Assembly (NCBI GenBank): GCA_045562755.1
Contig: JBJKVF010000004.1
Location: forward strand, 92,616 to 156,615
From: GCA-002708145 sp045562755
GTDB taxonomy: Bacteria > Chloroflexota > Dehalococcoidia > Lucifugimonadales > Lucifugimonadaceae
Reading direction: 5' to 3'
Length of the DNA: 64,000 bases
Shown here: piece after piece, positions 51,843-61,287 of the stretch
Numbering within the stretch: the stretch's first letter is position 1
How the letters are laid out: the number at the start of each line of letters is the position of its first letter
Program-made: the position numbers and the translations under genes
The notes under the pieces: generated by a model
What the model saw: the letters and a program-made list of their open reading frames with translations, nothing else
Databases searched by the model: none
What the model was told of the DNA's origin: nothing

Positions 51843-54527
51843 TTAATCAGCAGCGATAGTGATTTTTTCATTAATTTTAATTGATTTTATTTGTCTGTAA
51901 TTCAAAGAGTCCATTTCTGGGGCCCAATCTGAATTACCTAATTTTTGCATTTTTGTAGCAAGTTCTCCAAACAAAGTTGTGTATCTAATTATACCTGGAT
52001 AATCTGAGTCCGTAGATATAATTCCAGAAACTATTTCCTGTTTTTTTTCATCAAATAATGTCACATCGTCTCCATCATTTAATTTATATTTTTTTGCATC
52101 TTTAATATTTATAGATATTGTATTCAAATTTTCAATCCAGTTCATATTATATTTATCCTTTTTTATTTTATAATTATTATCTGGAGCTGCTAGGATCCTA
52201 CCAGGAACAAATAGTAATTTTTCTTCTGAAGGATCAACTGAAACATCATTTGTTACATTGAATAGGTTTAGTTTAGTGTTTTTACTATAAATAGGAAATG
52301 CTTCTTTTATTGTAGGATCAACTGGTAATTTTAGTCCGTAGTTTTCTACTTGATCTTTTGTTACTAATGAAAATAAAGGAATATTTTTTGTTATATCATC
52401 AAAAATATCTATTTTATTAAAATTTGAAATTTCTGAGTTCCCCATCTTTTCGGAAATACCAATTAATAACTCTTTTGTTGATATTTGTTCAAATTTTGGT
52501 TTTCTTGCAGGATTAAGTGATTGAACTCTTCTTTCTAGATTCATTATCGTAGAACGTTCTTCATCGTATGTAGTACTTGCAGAAACTATATTTGCAATCT
52601 TAGTAAAAGAGTTATCAAATGGCGAAGATACAAAAAGAAAATCTAAATTAGATAATTCATTCAATGATTCAGATAAAGGTTCTTTAGTAGTAGGTATACC
52701 ATCAGCAAATAATAATAAAGCTTTAATTTTTCCAGAGCGAATTTTATCACCTATATTGAATATGCTAAATTTATTTTCCTCTGGGATGATTCCCATTGTA
52801 CGAGCACCTAAAGTGTTTGCTCCACTATATAATGGATAAATACCTCCAACATTTTCTTCTAATCCAGCCAAAAGGAAAAGGTTAATAACTTCATGATTCA
52901 AGTTATCAGCGTTATTTAAATTTATAATATCATTTCCAAGAAGTACTGATAATGCATTATTCTTTGTTAATATTCTCGCAGCTAATCTTATGTCTTCTTC
53001 TGGTATATTTGTAATTTTTGAAGTTTGGGTAATATCATACTTCCAAATATTTCTCTTGAAGTCATCAATATCCTCAACGTGATTATTTATAAATTCTTGA
53101 TTTTCTAATGATTCATCAATTACAACTCTTGAAATTGCTGAGATTAGTTGAGTTTCTGTTCCAGGTTTTGGGTTTAGCCAAAGTGTAGCAAGTCTTGTAA
53201 GCTCTGTTTGCCTAGAGTCAATAACAACTAAATCGGATCCATTTCTTACAGATTTTTTTAATGGTACAGCAAGAACATTTTGTTCTTCGGTAGGATTACC
53301 GTTAACAACTAAAAAAGTTTCTGATTTTTCCAAAGATAAAATATCATTAGTTGAACCAGATATTCCAAATCTCTCTTCCATAACACTTAACAATGAATTT
53401 CTTGTATTCAGTCCTGTATCAACATTAGAAGTTTTTAAAATAGATTTTGCGAATTTTGAAATTAGGTATTGATCTTCATTTGAACCTCTTGGGGAGGTAA
53501 TTATCCCAATTTCACTTGGATCAAAATTAGCAAGATTTTCAGAAATTGATGTATATAAATCTTCTTGGGATATTTTTTTTAATATACCATTGTCACGAAT
53601 ATAAGATTTTTTTAGCCTGGAGACATTATTAGGATAATCGTAGCCAAATTTTCCTCTCATACAAGTTTGACCTTCATTTGTTGGACCAGCCAAATCACCC
53701 TTAAATCTAATGATTTTTTCTAATTTATTAACTTCACCTATCATTGAACATCCAACTGGGCAGTTAGTGCATACTGTTTTAATATCTTTATTTGATTTTT
53801 CCCATTTATATGATCGCTCAGTTAATGCACCTGTAGGACACACATCAACACAAGTTCCGCAAAATTCGCAACCTGATTCTAATAAGGATGAACCATTTGA
53901 GGTACCTACTAGTGAGACTCCTGACCTTGAAGTTAATGTTAATGCATTGACGAATCTAATTTCATCACACACACGAACACACCGAGAACAAACTATACAA
54001 AGATTATAGTCTCTATCATAAAAAGGATCATCGGAATGTATAGGAAGGTTTCTTCTGTGATAATTAAGAGGAGTTCTTAAGTCTAATTCAACACTTCTTA
54101 CGGTATCTTTAAGTTCACATCTTTCATTCTTTGGACAAATTGTACATCTGTCTGTAACTGATACGTGTCTTTGACATATATCTTGAGGGCCACACAATTC
54201 TATTCTATGGCATGTAAGACAACCATGAGGATGTTCAGCCATTAGAAGTTCAATTACATTCTTTCTAAGCTCACCTATTTCTTCATTGTTAGTAATGACT
54301 GTGGAGTCTGGCATTGGAGGGGTGGTACAAGAAGCAACAGTCATTGTTCTACCATTAGCAGTTACTTCAACCATGCATGCTCTACAGGAACCTTGTGGTT
54401 TCATTTTTGGATAATAGCAAAGATAAGGAATGTAAATATCTTCATCCATTGCTGCTTGTAAAATAGTTTGACCGGGTTTTGCAACTATTTGTTTATCATC
54501 AATATTAAATTTTATTTCATCAGGCAT
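51843..54527 (-). CDS. nuoG: NADH-quinone oxidoreductase subunit G-like (molybdopterin oxidoreductase fold)
   Basis: Fe-S-carrying subunit that receives electrons from NuoF. The 894-residue protein has an N-terminal [2Fe-2S] domain (C37, C48, C51, C67), the HxxxCxxC...C cluster HPHGCLTCH near 97-105, two 4Fe-4S motifs CIVCSRCVRVC and CEFCGTCVDVCPTG, then CTNCPVGCSM and a long molybdopterin-type domain. The position of the catalytic Cys/Sec of formate dehydrogenase reads NTRNSLL, so no metal-site Cys is seen. It is therefore a NuoG-type electron carrier rather than an active dehydrogenase. A bifurcating or other partner role is possible. Confidence 0.88.
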   Translation of the reverse strand: MPDEIKFNIDDKQIVAKPGQTILQAAMDEDIYIPYLCYYPKMKPQGSCRACMVEVTANGRTMTVASCTTPPMPDSTVITNNEEIGELRKNVIELLMAEHPHGCLTCHRIELCGPQDICQRHVSVTDRCTICPKNERCELKDTVRSVELDLRTPLNYHRRNLPIHSDDPFYDRDYNLCIVCSRCVRVCDEIRFVNALTLTSRSGVSLVGTSNGSSLLESGCEFCGTCVDVCPTGALTERSYKWEKSNKDIKTVCTNCPVGCSMIGEVNKLEKIIRFKGDLAGPTNEGQTCMRGKFGYDYPNNVSRLKKSYIRDNGILKKISQEDLYTSISENLANFDPSEIGIITSPRGSNEDQYLISKFAKSILKTSNVDTGLNTRNSLLSVMEERFGISGSTNDILSLEKSETFLVVNGNPTEEQNVLAVPLKKSVRNGSDLVVIDSRQTELTRLATLWLNPKPGTETQLISAISRVVIDESLENQEFINNHVEDIDDFKRNIWKYDITQTSKITNIPEEDIRLAARILTKNNALSVLLGNDIINLNNADNLNHEVINLFLLAGLEENVGGIYPLYSGANTLGARTMGIIPEENKFSIFNIGDKIRSGKIKALLLFADGIPTTKEPLSESLNELSNLDFLFVSSPFDNSFTKIANIVSASTTYDEERSTIMNLERRVQSLNPARKPKFEQISTKELLIGISEKMGNSEISNFNKIDIFDDITKNIPLFSLVTKDQVENYGLKLPVDPTIKEAFPIYSKNTKLNLFNVTNDVSVDPSEEKLLFVPGRILAAPDNNYKIKKDKYNMNWIENLNTISINIKDAKKYKLNDGDDVTLFDEKKQEIVSGIISTDSDYPGIIRYTTLFGELATKMQKLGNSDWAPEMDSLNYRQIKSIKINEKITIAAD

Positions 54528-54537
54528 TGTATACTCT

Positions 54538-56250
54538 TTAGGGTCTAGTCCTTGTAGGAAGAATCATTTTTCCATCTCCATTAACACCAGTTAGATTTAT
54601 TTTACCATTTACAGCAGATTCTATTTCGTTTCTAAAATATTTTAATGCAGATAAAATAGGATTATAACCTAGTTGACCATGGCCACATAGAGAACCAGAT
54701 TTCATACTTGATCCAATACGCTTAATTAGATCTAAGTCATTTGGGTTAGATTTATTTTGACACATTCTGTCAAGTATTTCTAACATATGAGTATTTCCCA
54801 GTCTACAAGGAAAACATTTACCACAAGATTCAAATTGGTTAAAAGCAATGAGATTTCTTAGTAAATCAATAATGTTAGTTTTTTCATTACCAACAATTAT
54901 TCCACCTGACCCAATAGATGCACCAGCAGCAGACATAGCATCGAAATCAATCATTGTGTCAAAGGCTTCTTCTCCAAGTAGTCCATTCAAAGGGCCACCT
55001 GCTTGCAAAACTTTAATAGATTTACCTTCTGAAATACCTCCACCAATATCATCAAGAACTTCACGTATAGTCATTCCCATTGGAATTTCATACATTCCGG
55101 GATATTTAATATGGCCGGACAAACATACAATTGCGGTTCCTGAAGTTGTTTCAGTTCCTATAGATTTAAACCATTCAGAACCATTTCTAACAATTTCTGG
55201 TACATATGAAAGAGTTTTTACGTTATTAATATTTGTTGGTTTTTTCCACAAACCTTGAGCAGCTGGAAAAGGAGGTTTATACCTTGGGGTAGACCTTTTA
55301 CCTTCTATTGCTTCCATCAAAGCTGTTTCTTCTCCAGCAACATAAGAATCTCCAGTTAGTGAAACTTCCATATCAAAAGAAAAATCTGAGCCTAAAATAT
55401 TTTTGCCTAACAATCCTAGTTCGTACGCATCTGATATAGCTTTTTTTGCAGCGTTGATTGGTATTTCATGCCCTTGTCTAATAAAAATATACCCATTGGA
55501 TGAATTAGTAGCATACCCATTCAATATAAGTCCTTCAACAAGAGTATGAGGATCATTTTCAATAATACCTTTATCATTGAATGCGCCAGGGTCTCCTTCT
55601 TCACAATTACATAAAACATATTTTATAGGTTCTTTAGATGGAGCTAAGAAACTCCATTTTACTCCTGCTGGAAAAGCAGCACCTCCCCTACCCCTTAGTC
55701 CAGAATTTTTAACTTCATCAACTATAAATTCTGGTGATTTTTCAAATATTGCTGAAGAAAGAGCTGAATAACCTCCGCGGGCTATATAATGATTGATATC
55801 TAAAGGGTCAGTAATACCAAAATTTCTTGTGGCTATTTTTTTTTGCCTAGATATGTTTGGCATGTCATTTATGTTTTGAATACCCCAAATTTTTGAAGCT
55901 TTTTCATTTCCTGCAAAAGCTTTTTCAATAATCGGTTTATTTTTTTGTATGTGTTGTTCTAAAATTTTTTCTATTTCAGATAAATTAACATTGCCATAGT
56001 ATATTCTAGTAGCATCGGGCATAGTAATATCTAGAATAGGTTCAAGGTACATTAATCCTAAAGCGCTAACCATAGACAAATTAACATCTGTAAATTTATT
56101 TTGAATTAGCTCTTTTGACTTGTTGTACACTTCATAAGAACCCATAGCTTGCCCGGAGGTGCCTCCGCCAATTCTTACCCATTTGCTTGAATTGAGGTCA
56201 AACCATTTAGCCAGTGATTTTTCTTTTAGTTTTTCAAATATTTGAGTCAA
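54538..56250 (-). CDS. nuoF: NADH-quinone oxidoreductase subunit F
   Basis: NADH-binding FMN subunit. The 570-residue protein has an extra N-terminal domain of about 120 residues of the thioredoxin-like type seen in HndC/HoxF relatives, then the flavin and NADH segments GLRGRGGAAFPAGVKW near 184-199 and CNCEEGDPGAFNDKG near 214-228, EETALMEAIEGKR near 300, and the 4Fe-4S cysteines in ESCGKCFPCRLG near 473. The longer form resembles the soluble NAD-linked enzymes as well as complex I. It is two bases from nuoE and ten from nuoG, so these three form one operon. Confidence 0.93.
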   Translation of the reverse strand: MTQIFEKLKEKSLAKWFDLNSSKWVRIGGGTSGQAMGSYEVYNKSKELIQNKFTDVNLSMVSALGLMYLEPILDITMPDATRIYYGNVNLSEIEKILEQHIQKNKPIIEKAFAGNEKASKIWGIQNINDMPNISRQKKIATRNFGITDPLDINHYIARGGYSALSSAIFEKSPEFIVDEVKNSGLRGRGGAAFPAGVKWSFLAPSKEPIKYVLCNCEEGDPGAFNDKGIIENDPHTLVEGLILNGYATNSSNGYIFIRQGHEIPINAAKKAISDAYELGLLGKNILGSDFSFDMEVSLTGDSYVAGEETALMEAIEGKRSTPRYKPPFPAAQGLWKKPTNINNVKTLSYVPEIVRNGSEWFKSIGTETTSGTAIVCLSGHIKYPGMYEIPMGMTIREVLDDIGGGISEGKSIKVLQAGGPLNGLLGEEAFDTMIDFDAMSAAGASIGSGGIIVGNEKTNIIDLLRNLIAFNQFESCGKCFPCRLGNTHMLEILDRMCQNKSNPNDLDLIKRIGSSMKSGSLCGHGQLGYNPILSALKYFRNEIESAVNGKINLTGVNGDGKMILPTRTRP

Positions 56251-56252
56251 TA

Positions 56253-56726
56253 TTATTTATTCCTAATTTCATTAATTATTTTAATTGCCGTATTCTTATC
56301 TTGCCTGCCATGAATATAATGATCGATAGCAATACAGGGAGCTTGTGCGCATGCCCCTAGACAAGTATTATATTTAAGAGTTATTTTTCCATCTTTACTT
56401 TCACCTTCACCATCAATTTCTAATTTTTTTTGAAGACTGTCTATGATAATTTGAGCACCCAATAAATGACATGTAGGACCCCAACAAACATCAACAACAT
56501 TATCTCCAGGTGGAGTAAAGCGAAAATTAGTATAAAATGAAGCTACACTCCATACTTCATTAGTAGATTTCCCACAAAACTTAGCAGTTTCAGAAATGCC
56601 TTCATTAGGAATATAATGAAGATCATCTTGAATAGACAATAGTGAAGATAAAATAGTCACAGTTGGTTGTTCTTGTGATTCTAATGAATGTTTTATTTTA
56701 TCAAGTAATTTTGAATTTTCTGGCAT
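56253..56726 (-). CDS. nuoE: NADH-quinone oxidoreductase subunit E
   Basis: [2Fe-2S] thioredoxin-like partner of NuoF. From the ATG at 56,726 it has 157 residues, with the four cluster cysteines as VCWGPTC and NTCLGAC, the latter near residues 117-123, and the family segment EVWSVASFYTNFRF near 58-71. A longer frame opens at a TTG (56,753), but the nine extra residues (ending LCICD) have no ribosome site or family support, so I prefer this ATG. It is the first gene of the nuoE-nuoF-nuoG unit, about 140 bases from the divergent enolase-superfamily gene. Confidence 0.9.
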   Translation of the reverse strand: MPENSKLLDKIKHSLESQEQPTVTILSSLLSIQDDLHYIPNEGISETAKFCGKSTNEVWSVASFYTNFRFTPPGDNVVDVCWGPTCHLLGAQIIIDSLQKKLEIDGEGESKDGKITLKYNTCLGACAQAPCIAIDHYIHGRQDKNTAIKIINEIRNK

Positions 56727-56866
56727 ATCACATATACATAAATGAAAAAACAATGAATTTAAAGTTTCTAATATTAATATCCTAGCAGAGTATAAACAAA
56801 TTAACTATAAATCTATATAAAAATATTATATATTTTTATATAGATATATTATAAATGTGAGGATTT

Positions 56867-58102
56867 ATGAAAATAAAATCAATAGAAACCATTCAACTTA
56901 AAGAATTTCCATTAATTGTATGGGTGCAGATTAATACTAATGAAGGAGTTACCGGATTAGGTGAAACTTATTTTGCTCCTAATGCTGTTTCCCAAATAAT
57001 ACATAATGTATTGTCACCCTTATTAATAAATAAAAACCCACTAAATATAGAAGAACATTGGAGAAATATGTTTGATATGACTAATGCTTTTGGTTATGCA
57101 GGAGCTGAGGCTAGAGCTATTTCAGCCATTGATATTGCTCTTTGGGATATATCAGCACAAGTTGCAGGCCAACCTATATATAATCTCTTAGGTGGTAAGT
57201 GTAGAGATAAAATTATGACCTACAATACAGCGGGTCAATATGGAGATAATACTGATTCAATTGATGCTATTTTAAACCCTGTAAAACTAGCAAACAGTTT
57301 AATTGATCAAGGTATTAATTCAATGAAATGGGCTTACACTGACCATTTTGCAGACTTAACAAGAGGTACCTATATTTCTAATGAAGATTTAAATTTATTA
57401 GCTGAACCTATTAAAAAGATACGTGAGGAAATTGGTTTTAATTTTGAAATTGCTAATGATGGACATGGCAGATGGAATCTTAGTTCAGCAATCAAAATTG
57501 GAAAGCGTCTAGATGATTATAATATGCTTTGGCAAGAGGAACTAATACAGCCAGTAAACGTAGAAAGTCATATCAAATTAGCAGATGAATTAGAAGCCCC
57601 TGTGTGTGTATCTGAAAGATTGATTACAAAATATCAATTTAGAGATTATTTGAAGCAAGGAGCTATCGAAATAGTTATGCCAGATTTAATTTGGACAGGA
57701 GGAATTACTGAAACAAAAAAAATATCAACATTAGCAGAAGCCGAACAATTACCCGTTGCTCCACATGATATGACTGGACCAGTTAACATCTTTGCATGTG
57801 CTCATATTTCAATGAACATACCAAATGCATTTATAATGGAAACATGTAGGGCTTTTTATGAAAAAAATGGCTGGTATAACAAAATTGTTGATAAAAATAT
57901 TCAGGTAATTGATGGTTACCTATTAGCTCCTGAAGGTATCGGATTAGGTACAAGCCTAAAAAAAGAAATATTTAATAGAGATGACCTAATTTATATAATA
58001 ACTGATACAAACTCAGATAATTTTCATTGGGGAGGATTTACTTCAAGTCTTTTTGAGGTTGTAAGTTCTAATGGAGAAAAATCAATTAAAAGAAAACTAT
58101 AA
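56867..58102 (+). CDS. Mandelate racemase/muconate lactonizing enzyme-family protein
   Basis: Enolase-superfamily enzyme, most like sugar-acid dehydratases (galactonate-type). The 411-residue protein has the N-terminal capping domain, WDISAQVAGQPIYNLLGG near 100-117, the catalytic lysine region SMKWAYTDHF near 152-161, metal ligands in IANDGHGRW near 198-206, WQEELIQP near 224-231 and SERLITKYQ near 249-257, and HDMTGPVNIF near 303. GTGAGGATTT just before the ATG is a good ribosome site. It ends in CTATAA shared with the convergent SDR gene. Such enzymes are abundant in SAR202-type Chloroflexota. Confidence 0.9.
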   Translation: MKIKSIETIQLKEFPLIVWVQINTNEGVTGLGETYFAPNAVSQIIHNVLSPLLINKNPLNIEEHWRNMFDMTNAFGYAGAEARAISAIDIALWDISAQVAGQPIYNLLGGKCRDKIMTYNTAGQYGDNTDSIDAILNPVKLANSLIDQGINSMKWAYTDHFADLTRGTYISNEDLNLLAEPIKKIREEIGFNFEIANDGHGRWNLSSAIKIGKRLDDYNMLWQEELIQPVNVESHIKLADELEAPVCVSERLITKYQFRDYLKQGAIEIVMPDLIWTGGITETKKISTLAEAEQLPVAPHDMTGPVNIFACAHISMNIPNAFIMETCRAFYEKNGWYNKIVDKNIQVIDGYLLAPEGIGLGTSLKKEIFNRDDLIYIITDTNSDNFHWGGFTSSLFEVVSSNGEKSIKRKL

Positions 58103-58879
58103 TTTAGCATTTCTTGCTGCTTCAATATCCTTAGATCTATCTCGATCTTGTATTGGAGACATTATTACCTCTTGAATGACTGTTCTATGTGGCATAGTAG
58201 CACATAATAGAATCATATTTGCGATATCCTCTGGCATCATCATAGTAGATCTTGCTTTACTATCTGGATCAAGTGGTCTACCTTTTAGTATTGGGGTGTC
58301 TACTTCAGCAGGCATTATAGTTGAAGTTCTAATACCCTTATCATTTAATTCAGAATTAATAGATCTCATTAATGCTAAAGAAGCAGCTTTTGCAGAACTA
58401 TATGAAGCACCACCTAAAAGACCGGGATTTATTGCTGCAACTGATGAAACTGTTATTATAGTTCCATTTTTATTTTCAATCATACTTTCAATTACTGATT
58501 GAGTAATTTTAAATACTCCATCGGTATTAACTTTAAAAACACTCTGCCACTCTTGATCAGAAGTATATCTAATTGATCTTGCTAATGAACTATGTCCAGC
58601 ATTATTAACAAGTATTTCTATTGTTCCAAATGATTTAATTGATTTTTCCCCTAAAGCCTTAGCATCATTCATATCTTCTAGGTCTGTAGGTTCGACTAAA
58701 ATTTTTACATTTTTATTAATATTTTCATGTATTTCATTTTTTACTGCAAGTAGTGGGTCTTTCCTTCTTCCTGCAAGAACTAAGTTGCAACCTTCTTTTG
58801 CAAATAACTTTGCTGTTTCTTTACCAATACCAGAACCTGCTCCAGTTATAATAGCGTTTTTGCCTTTTAATAAATTCAT
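58097..58879 (-). CDS. Short-chain dehydrogenase/reductase
   Basis: NAD(P)-dependent oxidoreductase with the classical fold. The 260-residue protein has TGAGSGIG (12-19), NNAGHSS near 91-97, the catalytic Ser in VSSVAAINPG near 144 and Tyr-Lys in SYSSAKAASLA near 156-166. The substrate cannot be told; many members reduce sugars, polyols or acyl compounds. It precedes the group of membrane-glycosylation-type genes on the minus strand, with ten bases before the FAD protein gene, and is likely cotranscribed with it. Confidence 0.9.
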   Translation of the reverse strand: MNLLKGKNAIITGAGSGIGKETAKLFAKEGCNLVLAGRRKDPLLAVKNEIHENINKNVKILVEPTDLEDMNDAKALGEKSIKSFGTIEILVNNAGHSSLARSIRYTSDQEWQSVFKVNTDGVFKITQSVIESMIENKNGTIITVSSVAAINPGLLGGASYSSAKAASLALMRSINSELNDKGIRTSTIMPAEVDTPILKGRPLDPDSKARSTMMMPEDIANMILLCATMPHRTVIQEVIMSPIQDRDRSKDIEAARNAKL

Positions 58880-58889
58880 AAAATTCTCC

Positions 58890-60224
58890 TTAAGTCTTAT
58901 TTATTTTATCAGCTAATATCTTACCCATCCTTATACTGTAATTTGTACCACGATCTTCAGGGTATATTTGGGTTGTATTTGCAAGATATAAATTTTTAAT
59001 AGGTGTCTGATGAGATGGAATGCTGGATGAATAATTTTTTCCTATAATAGGTTGAGCGGCACTGAGAGAATTTACATGATAATTAGAAATCCATTTTTCG
59101 GTAAAATTTCTATTGAAGTTTTTTAGATGTGGAACATATATTTCGAATAATTCTTTTTTATCCATAGAAAAAAAATGATGATCACGATCGAGATAGTTGG
59201 TTAGGTATATTAGATTTTTATTACCATAGTTTTTTTTGGGCAACATATTTGTATGTTCAATTAATCCTAAGAATGGAATTGTTTTATCGACAATGTTAAC
59301 CCAATAATGATTAGTTAATTTTTGTTCTAATTCGAGAATCATTACAAGTGCTCCAATATACTTGACTGATTTCATTTTTTTCAGGTAAGGGGTTGGCAAG
59401 TTTACTAATTTTTCAAATATGAATGAGGGTGTTGTTGATAATACAATATCGAAATTAGAAATATTATTTCGATTATTTTGTTTAAATTCTAAATTAATCG
59501 TAGAATCTTCCAAAGGAATAATCTTTGTAACAGGACTATTGATAAATAAATTAATATTATTTTCAATAAAATATTCCTTAAGTTCATCAAAGATTACTTC
59601 AAAGCTGCCATCTGGATAACCCAATACTTCTTTATTTAGAAAACTTATTGGTATTTTACCTTTTCGCGATGCAAATCTTGTTTGCATTTTAGACCAAAAC
59701 CATGGCATACCAATTTGATCATAATAATCTCCGAATTTTGCTCTTAATAAAGGTTTCCAAAGTTTTTCATAAGATTGACCACCTAAATTTTTTTCTAGCC
59801 AGTCATTTGCAGTATATTTTTCTAAACTTTTCCATTTCTTAATATTTTTTATCTTTATAGAAAATAAACCTAATTTTATTCTATCTAATATTGGTAAAGG
59901 TCTTAATCTTAATAGGTCCAAAGGTGAAGTGGTTGAGTAAGTTTTGCCATCTATATGTGATCCTACTTTTGATGGATACCATTTTAATTTACTGTGAATC
60001 TTTAAATCTTTCATCAATTGAATTATTGAATAATCATTAGTAAAAAGATGGTGATAACCTCTTTCAAGTAAACCTCCATTTATATTAATTGTTGAAGCTT
60101 GCCCTCCAACAAAAGGGGCAGATTCAAAAATAGTAATATTATATTTGTCTTTAGATAAATAAAAAGCTGCTGACAGTCCAGCTGCACCAGCACCAATAAT
60201 TGCTATATTTTGTTTATTTGACAT
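58890..60224 (-). CDS. NAD(P)/FAD-dependent oxidoreductase (protoporphyrinogen oxidase/HpnE-like)
   Basis: Flavoprotein of the amine-oxidase/protoporphyrinogen-oxidase superfamily. The 444-residue protein has GAGAAGLSAAFYL near 11-23 for FAD, FESAPFVGGQAST near 34-46, GYHHLF near 57-62 and a C-terminal AQPIIGKNY and NLYLANTTQIYPEDRGTNYS segment for the flavin's isoalloxazine side. It may act on an isoprenoid lipid or a glycolipid, given the flippase-like and glycosyltransferase neighbours. A phytoene-desaturase-like role is not excluded and would matter for the rhodopsin, but I see no specific evidence. Confidence 0.82.
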   Translation of the reverse strand: MSNKQNIAIIGAGAAGLSAAFYLSKDKYNITIFESAPFVGGQASTININGGLLERGYHHLFTNDYSIIQLMKDLKIHSKLKWYPSKVGSHIDGKTYSTTSPLDLLRLRPLPILDRIKLGLFSIKIKNIKKWKSLEKYTANDWLEKNLGGQSYEKLWKPLLRAKFGDYYDQIGMPWFWSKMQTRFASRKGKIPISFLNKEVLGYPDGSFEVIFDELKEYFIENNINLFINSPVTKIIPLEDSTINLEFKQNNRNNISNFDIVLSTTPSFIFEKLVNLPTPYLKKMKSVKYIGALVMILELEQKLTNHYWVNIVDKTIPFLGLIEHTNMLPKKNYGNKNLIYLTNYLDRDHHFFSMDKKELFEIYVPHLKNFNRNFTEKWISNYHVNSLSAAQPIIGKNYSSSIPSHQTPIKNLYLANTTQIYPEDRGTNYSIRMGKILADKINKT

Positions 60225-61284
60225 CTGATACTTTTTTTTGCTTAAAATTCTTCAATACCTGAATTATAGTTTTATGATCTAATATTATAATAACAAAACC
60301 TATTAATGTCGGTGGAAGCCATAAAGCGATATGTACTAATAATGAATAAGCAACTGCTACTTCATTATTTACTCCAAGTGTGATTAAAGTAAGAGAACCA
60401 AAAAAGTCAAATGGTCCCCAACTCCCAGCTGTTGAAGGAATTATTCCAGCAAGATTTACAATAGATGAAAAAACAATTATTACTGATATAAGTTCAAAAG
60501 TTGATTCAAAATATATATCTAAATCAAATCCTAAAGAAATTACATAATACATTACACCTTCACAAATCCAAATTATTAATGAATAAATTAGAGTATAAAA
60601 AAAAGTGTTTTTTTTTCGTATTGTTATAAGACCATTAAAAAATAAGATAATTTTACTCATAATTAAGGTACGCATTTGATTTGACACAAAAAAAAGTATC
60701 TTTTCTAAAATGGTGTAAAATTTTTTTTGTGGAAATTTATTATAGATCAGTAAAATTAAACTTATAATTATAAAAGGCAATAAAGATAATAAAATTATAA
60801 TTGTTTTACCCCCAGGTAAAGAATTCGAAAAATCTTCAAAATCATTTGAATAAAATAAACTTCCTAATAATGATCCAACAGTAAAAAAAAACACTAAAGC
60901 TATTACATCCATTAATCTTTCAATAATGATTGTTCCAAAAACAAAAGTAGAGGAAATATTTTCTCTTACTGATAGATAATAAGATCGTAAAAATTCCCCT
61001 ATTCTTACAGGGATTATATTATTTGCCATGTAACCAAATATAATGACGGGTAAAATTGTTCTTTTGGGTGTTGGTAAGTTTTCTCGTAATAAATATCTCC
61101 ATCTTTTTGTTCGAAAATATAATGAAATAAAATAGAATATTAGTGATAAAAAAATATAAATCAAATTAACGTTTTTTAATACATTAATAATTTCTGGAAT
61201 ATCAATGAATAGGTAAAATAAAATATAAGTAAAAATTGCTGTGCACAGTAATCCCATTATCAACATTTTTTTGTCTAATAGCAT
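60214..61284 (-). CDS. UPF0104/LPG-synthase-TM-family integral membrane protein (flippase-like)
   Basis: A 356-residue protein with about 8 hydrophobic segments belonging to the lysylphosphatidylglycerol-synthase transmembrane/UPF0104 (AglD-like) family. FRTKRWRYLLRENLPTPKR near 58-76, GYMANNIIPVRIGEFLRSYYL near 85-105, IIERLMDVIAL near 121-131 and IPSTAGSWGPFDFFG near 291-305 are family signatures. It overlaps the FAD protein gene by 11 bases and follows the glycosyltransferase gene by three. Relatives help move or modify polyprenyl-linked glycans, which fits the neighbours, but the role is inferred. Confidence 0.88.
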   Translation of the reverse strand: MLLDKKMLIMGLLCTAIFTYILFYLFIDIPEIINVLKNVNLIYIFLSLIFYFISLYFRTKRWRYLLRENLPTPKRTILPVIIFGYMANNIIPVRIGEFLRSYYLSVRENISSTFVFGTIIIERLMDVIALVFFFTVGSLLGSLFYSNDFEDFSNSLPGGKTIIILLSLLPFIIISLILLIYNKFPQKKFYTILEKILFFVSNQMRTLIMSKIILFFNGLITIRKKNTFFYTLIYSLIIWICEGVMYYVISLGFDLDIYFESTFELISVIIVFSSIVNLAGIIPSTAGSWGPFDFFGSLTLITLGVNNEVAVAYSLLVHIALWLPPTLIGFVIIILDHKTIIQVLKNFKQKKVSDVK

Positions 61285-61287
61285 ATT

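Noticed and set aside
51843..54527. Formate dehydrogenase alpha subunit
   Set aside because: The catalytic Cys/Sec position reads NTRNSLL, and the neighbours are nuoE and nuoF, so NuoG fits better.
56727..56753. Longer nuoE starting at TTG
   Set aside because: No ribosome site and no family support for the extra nine residues.
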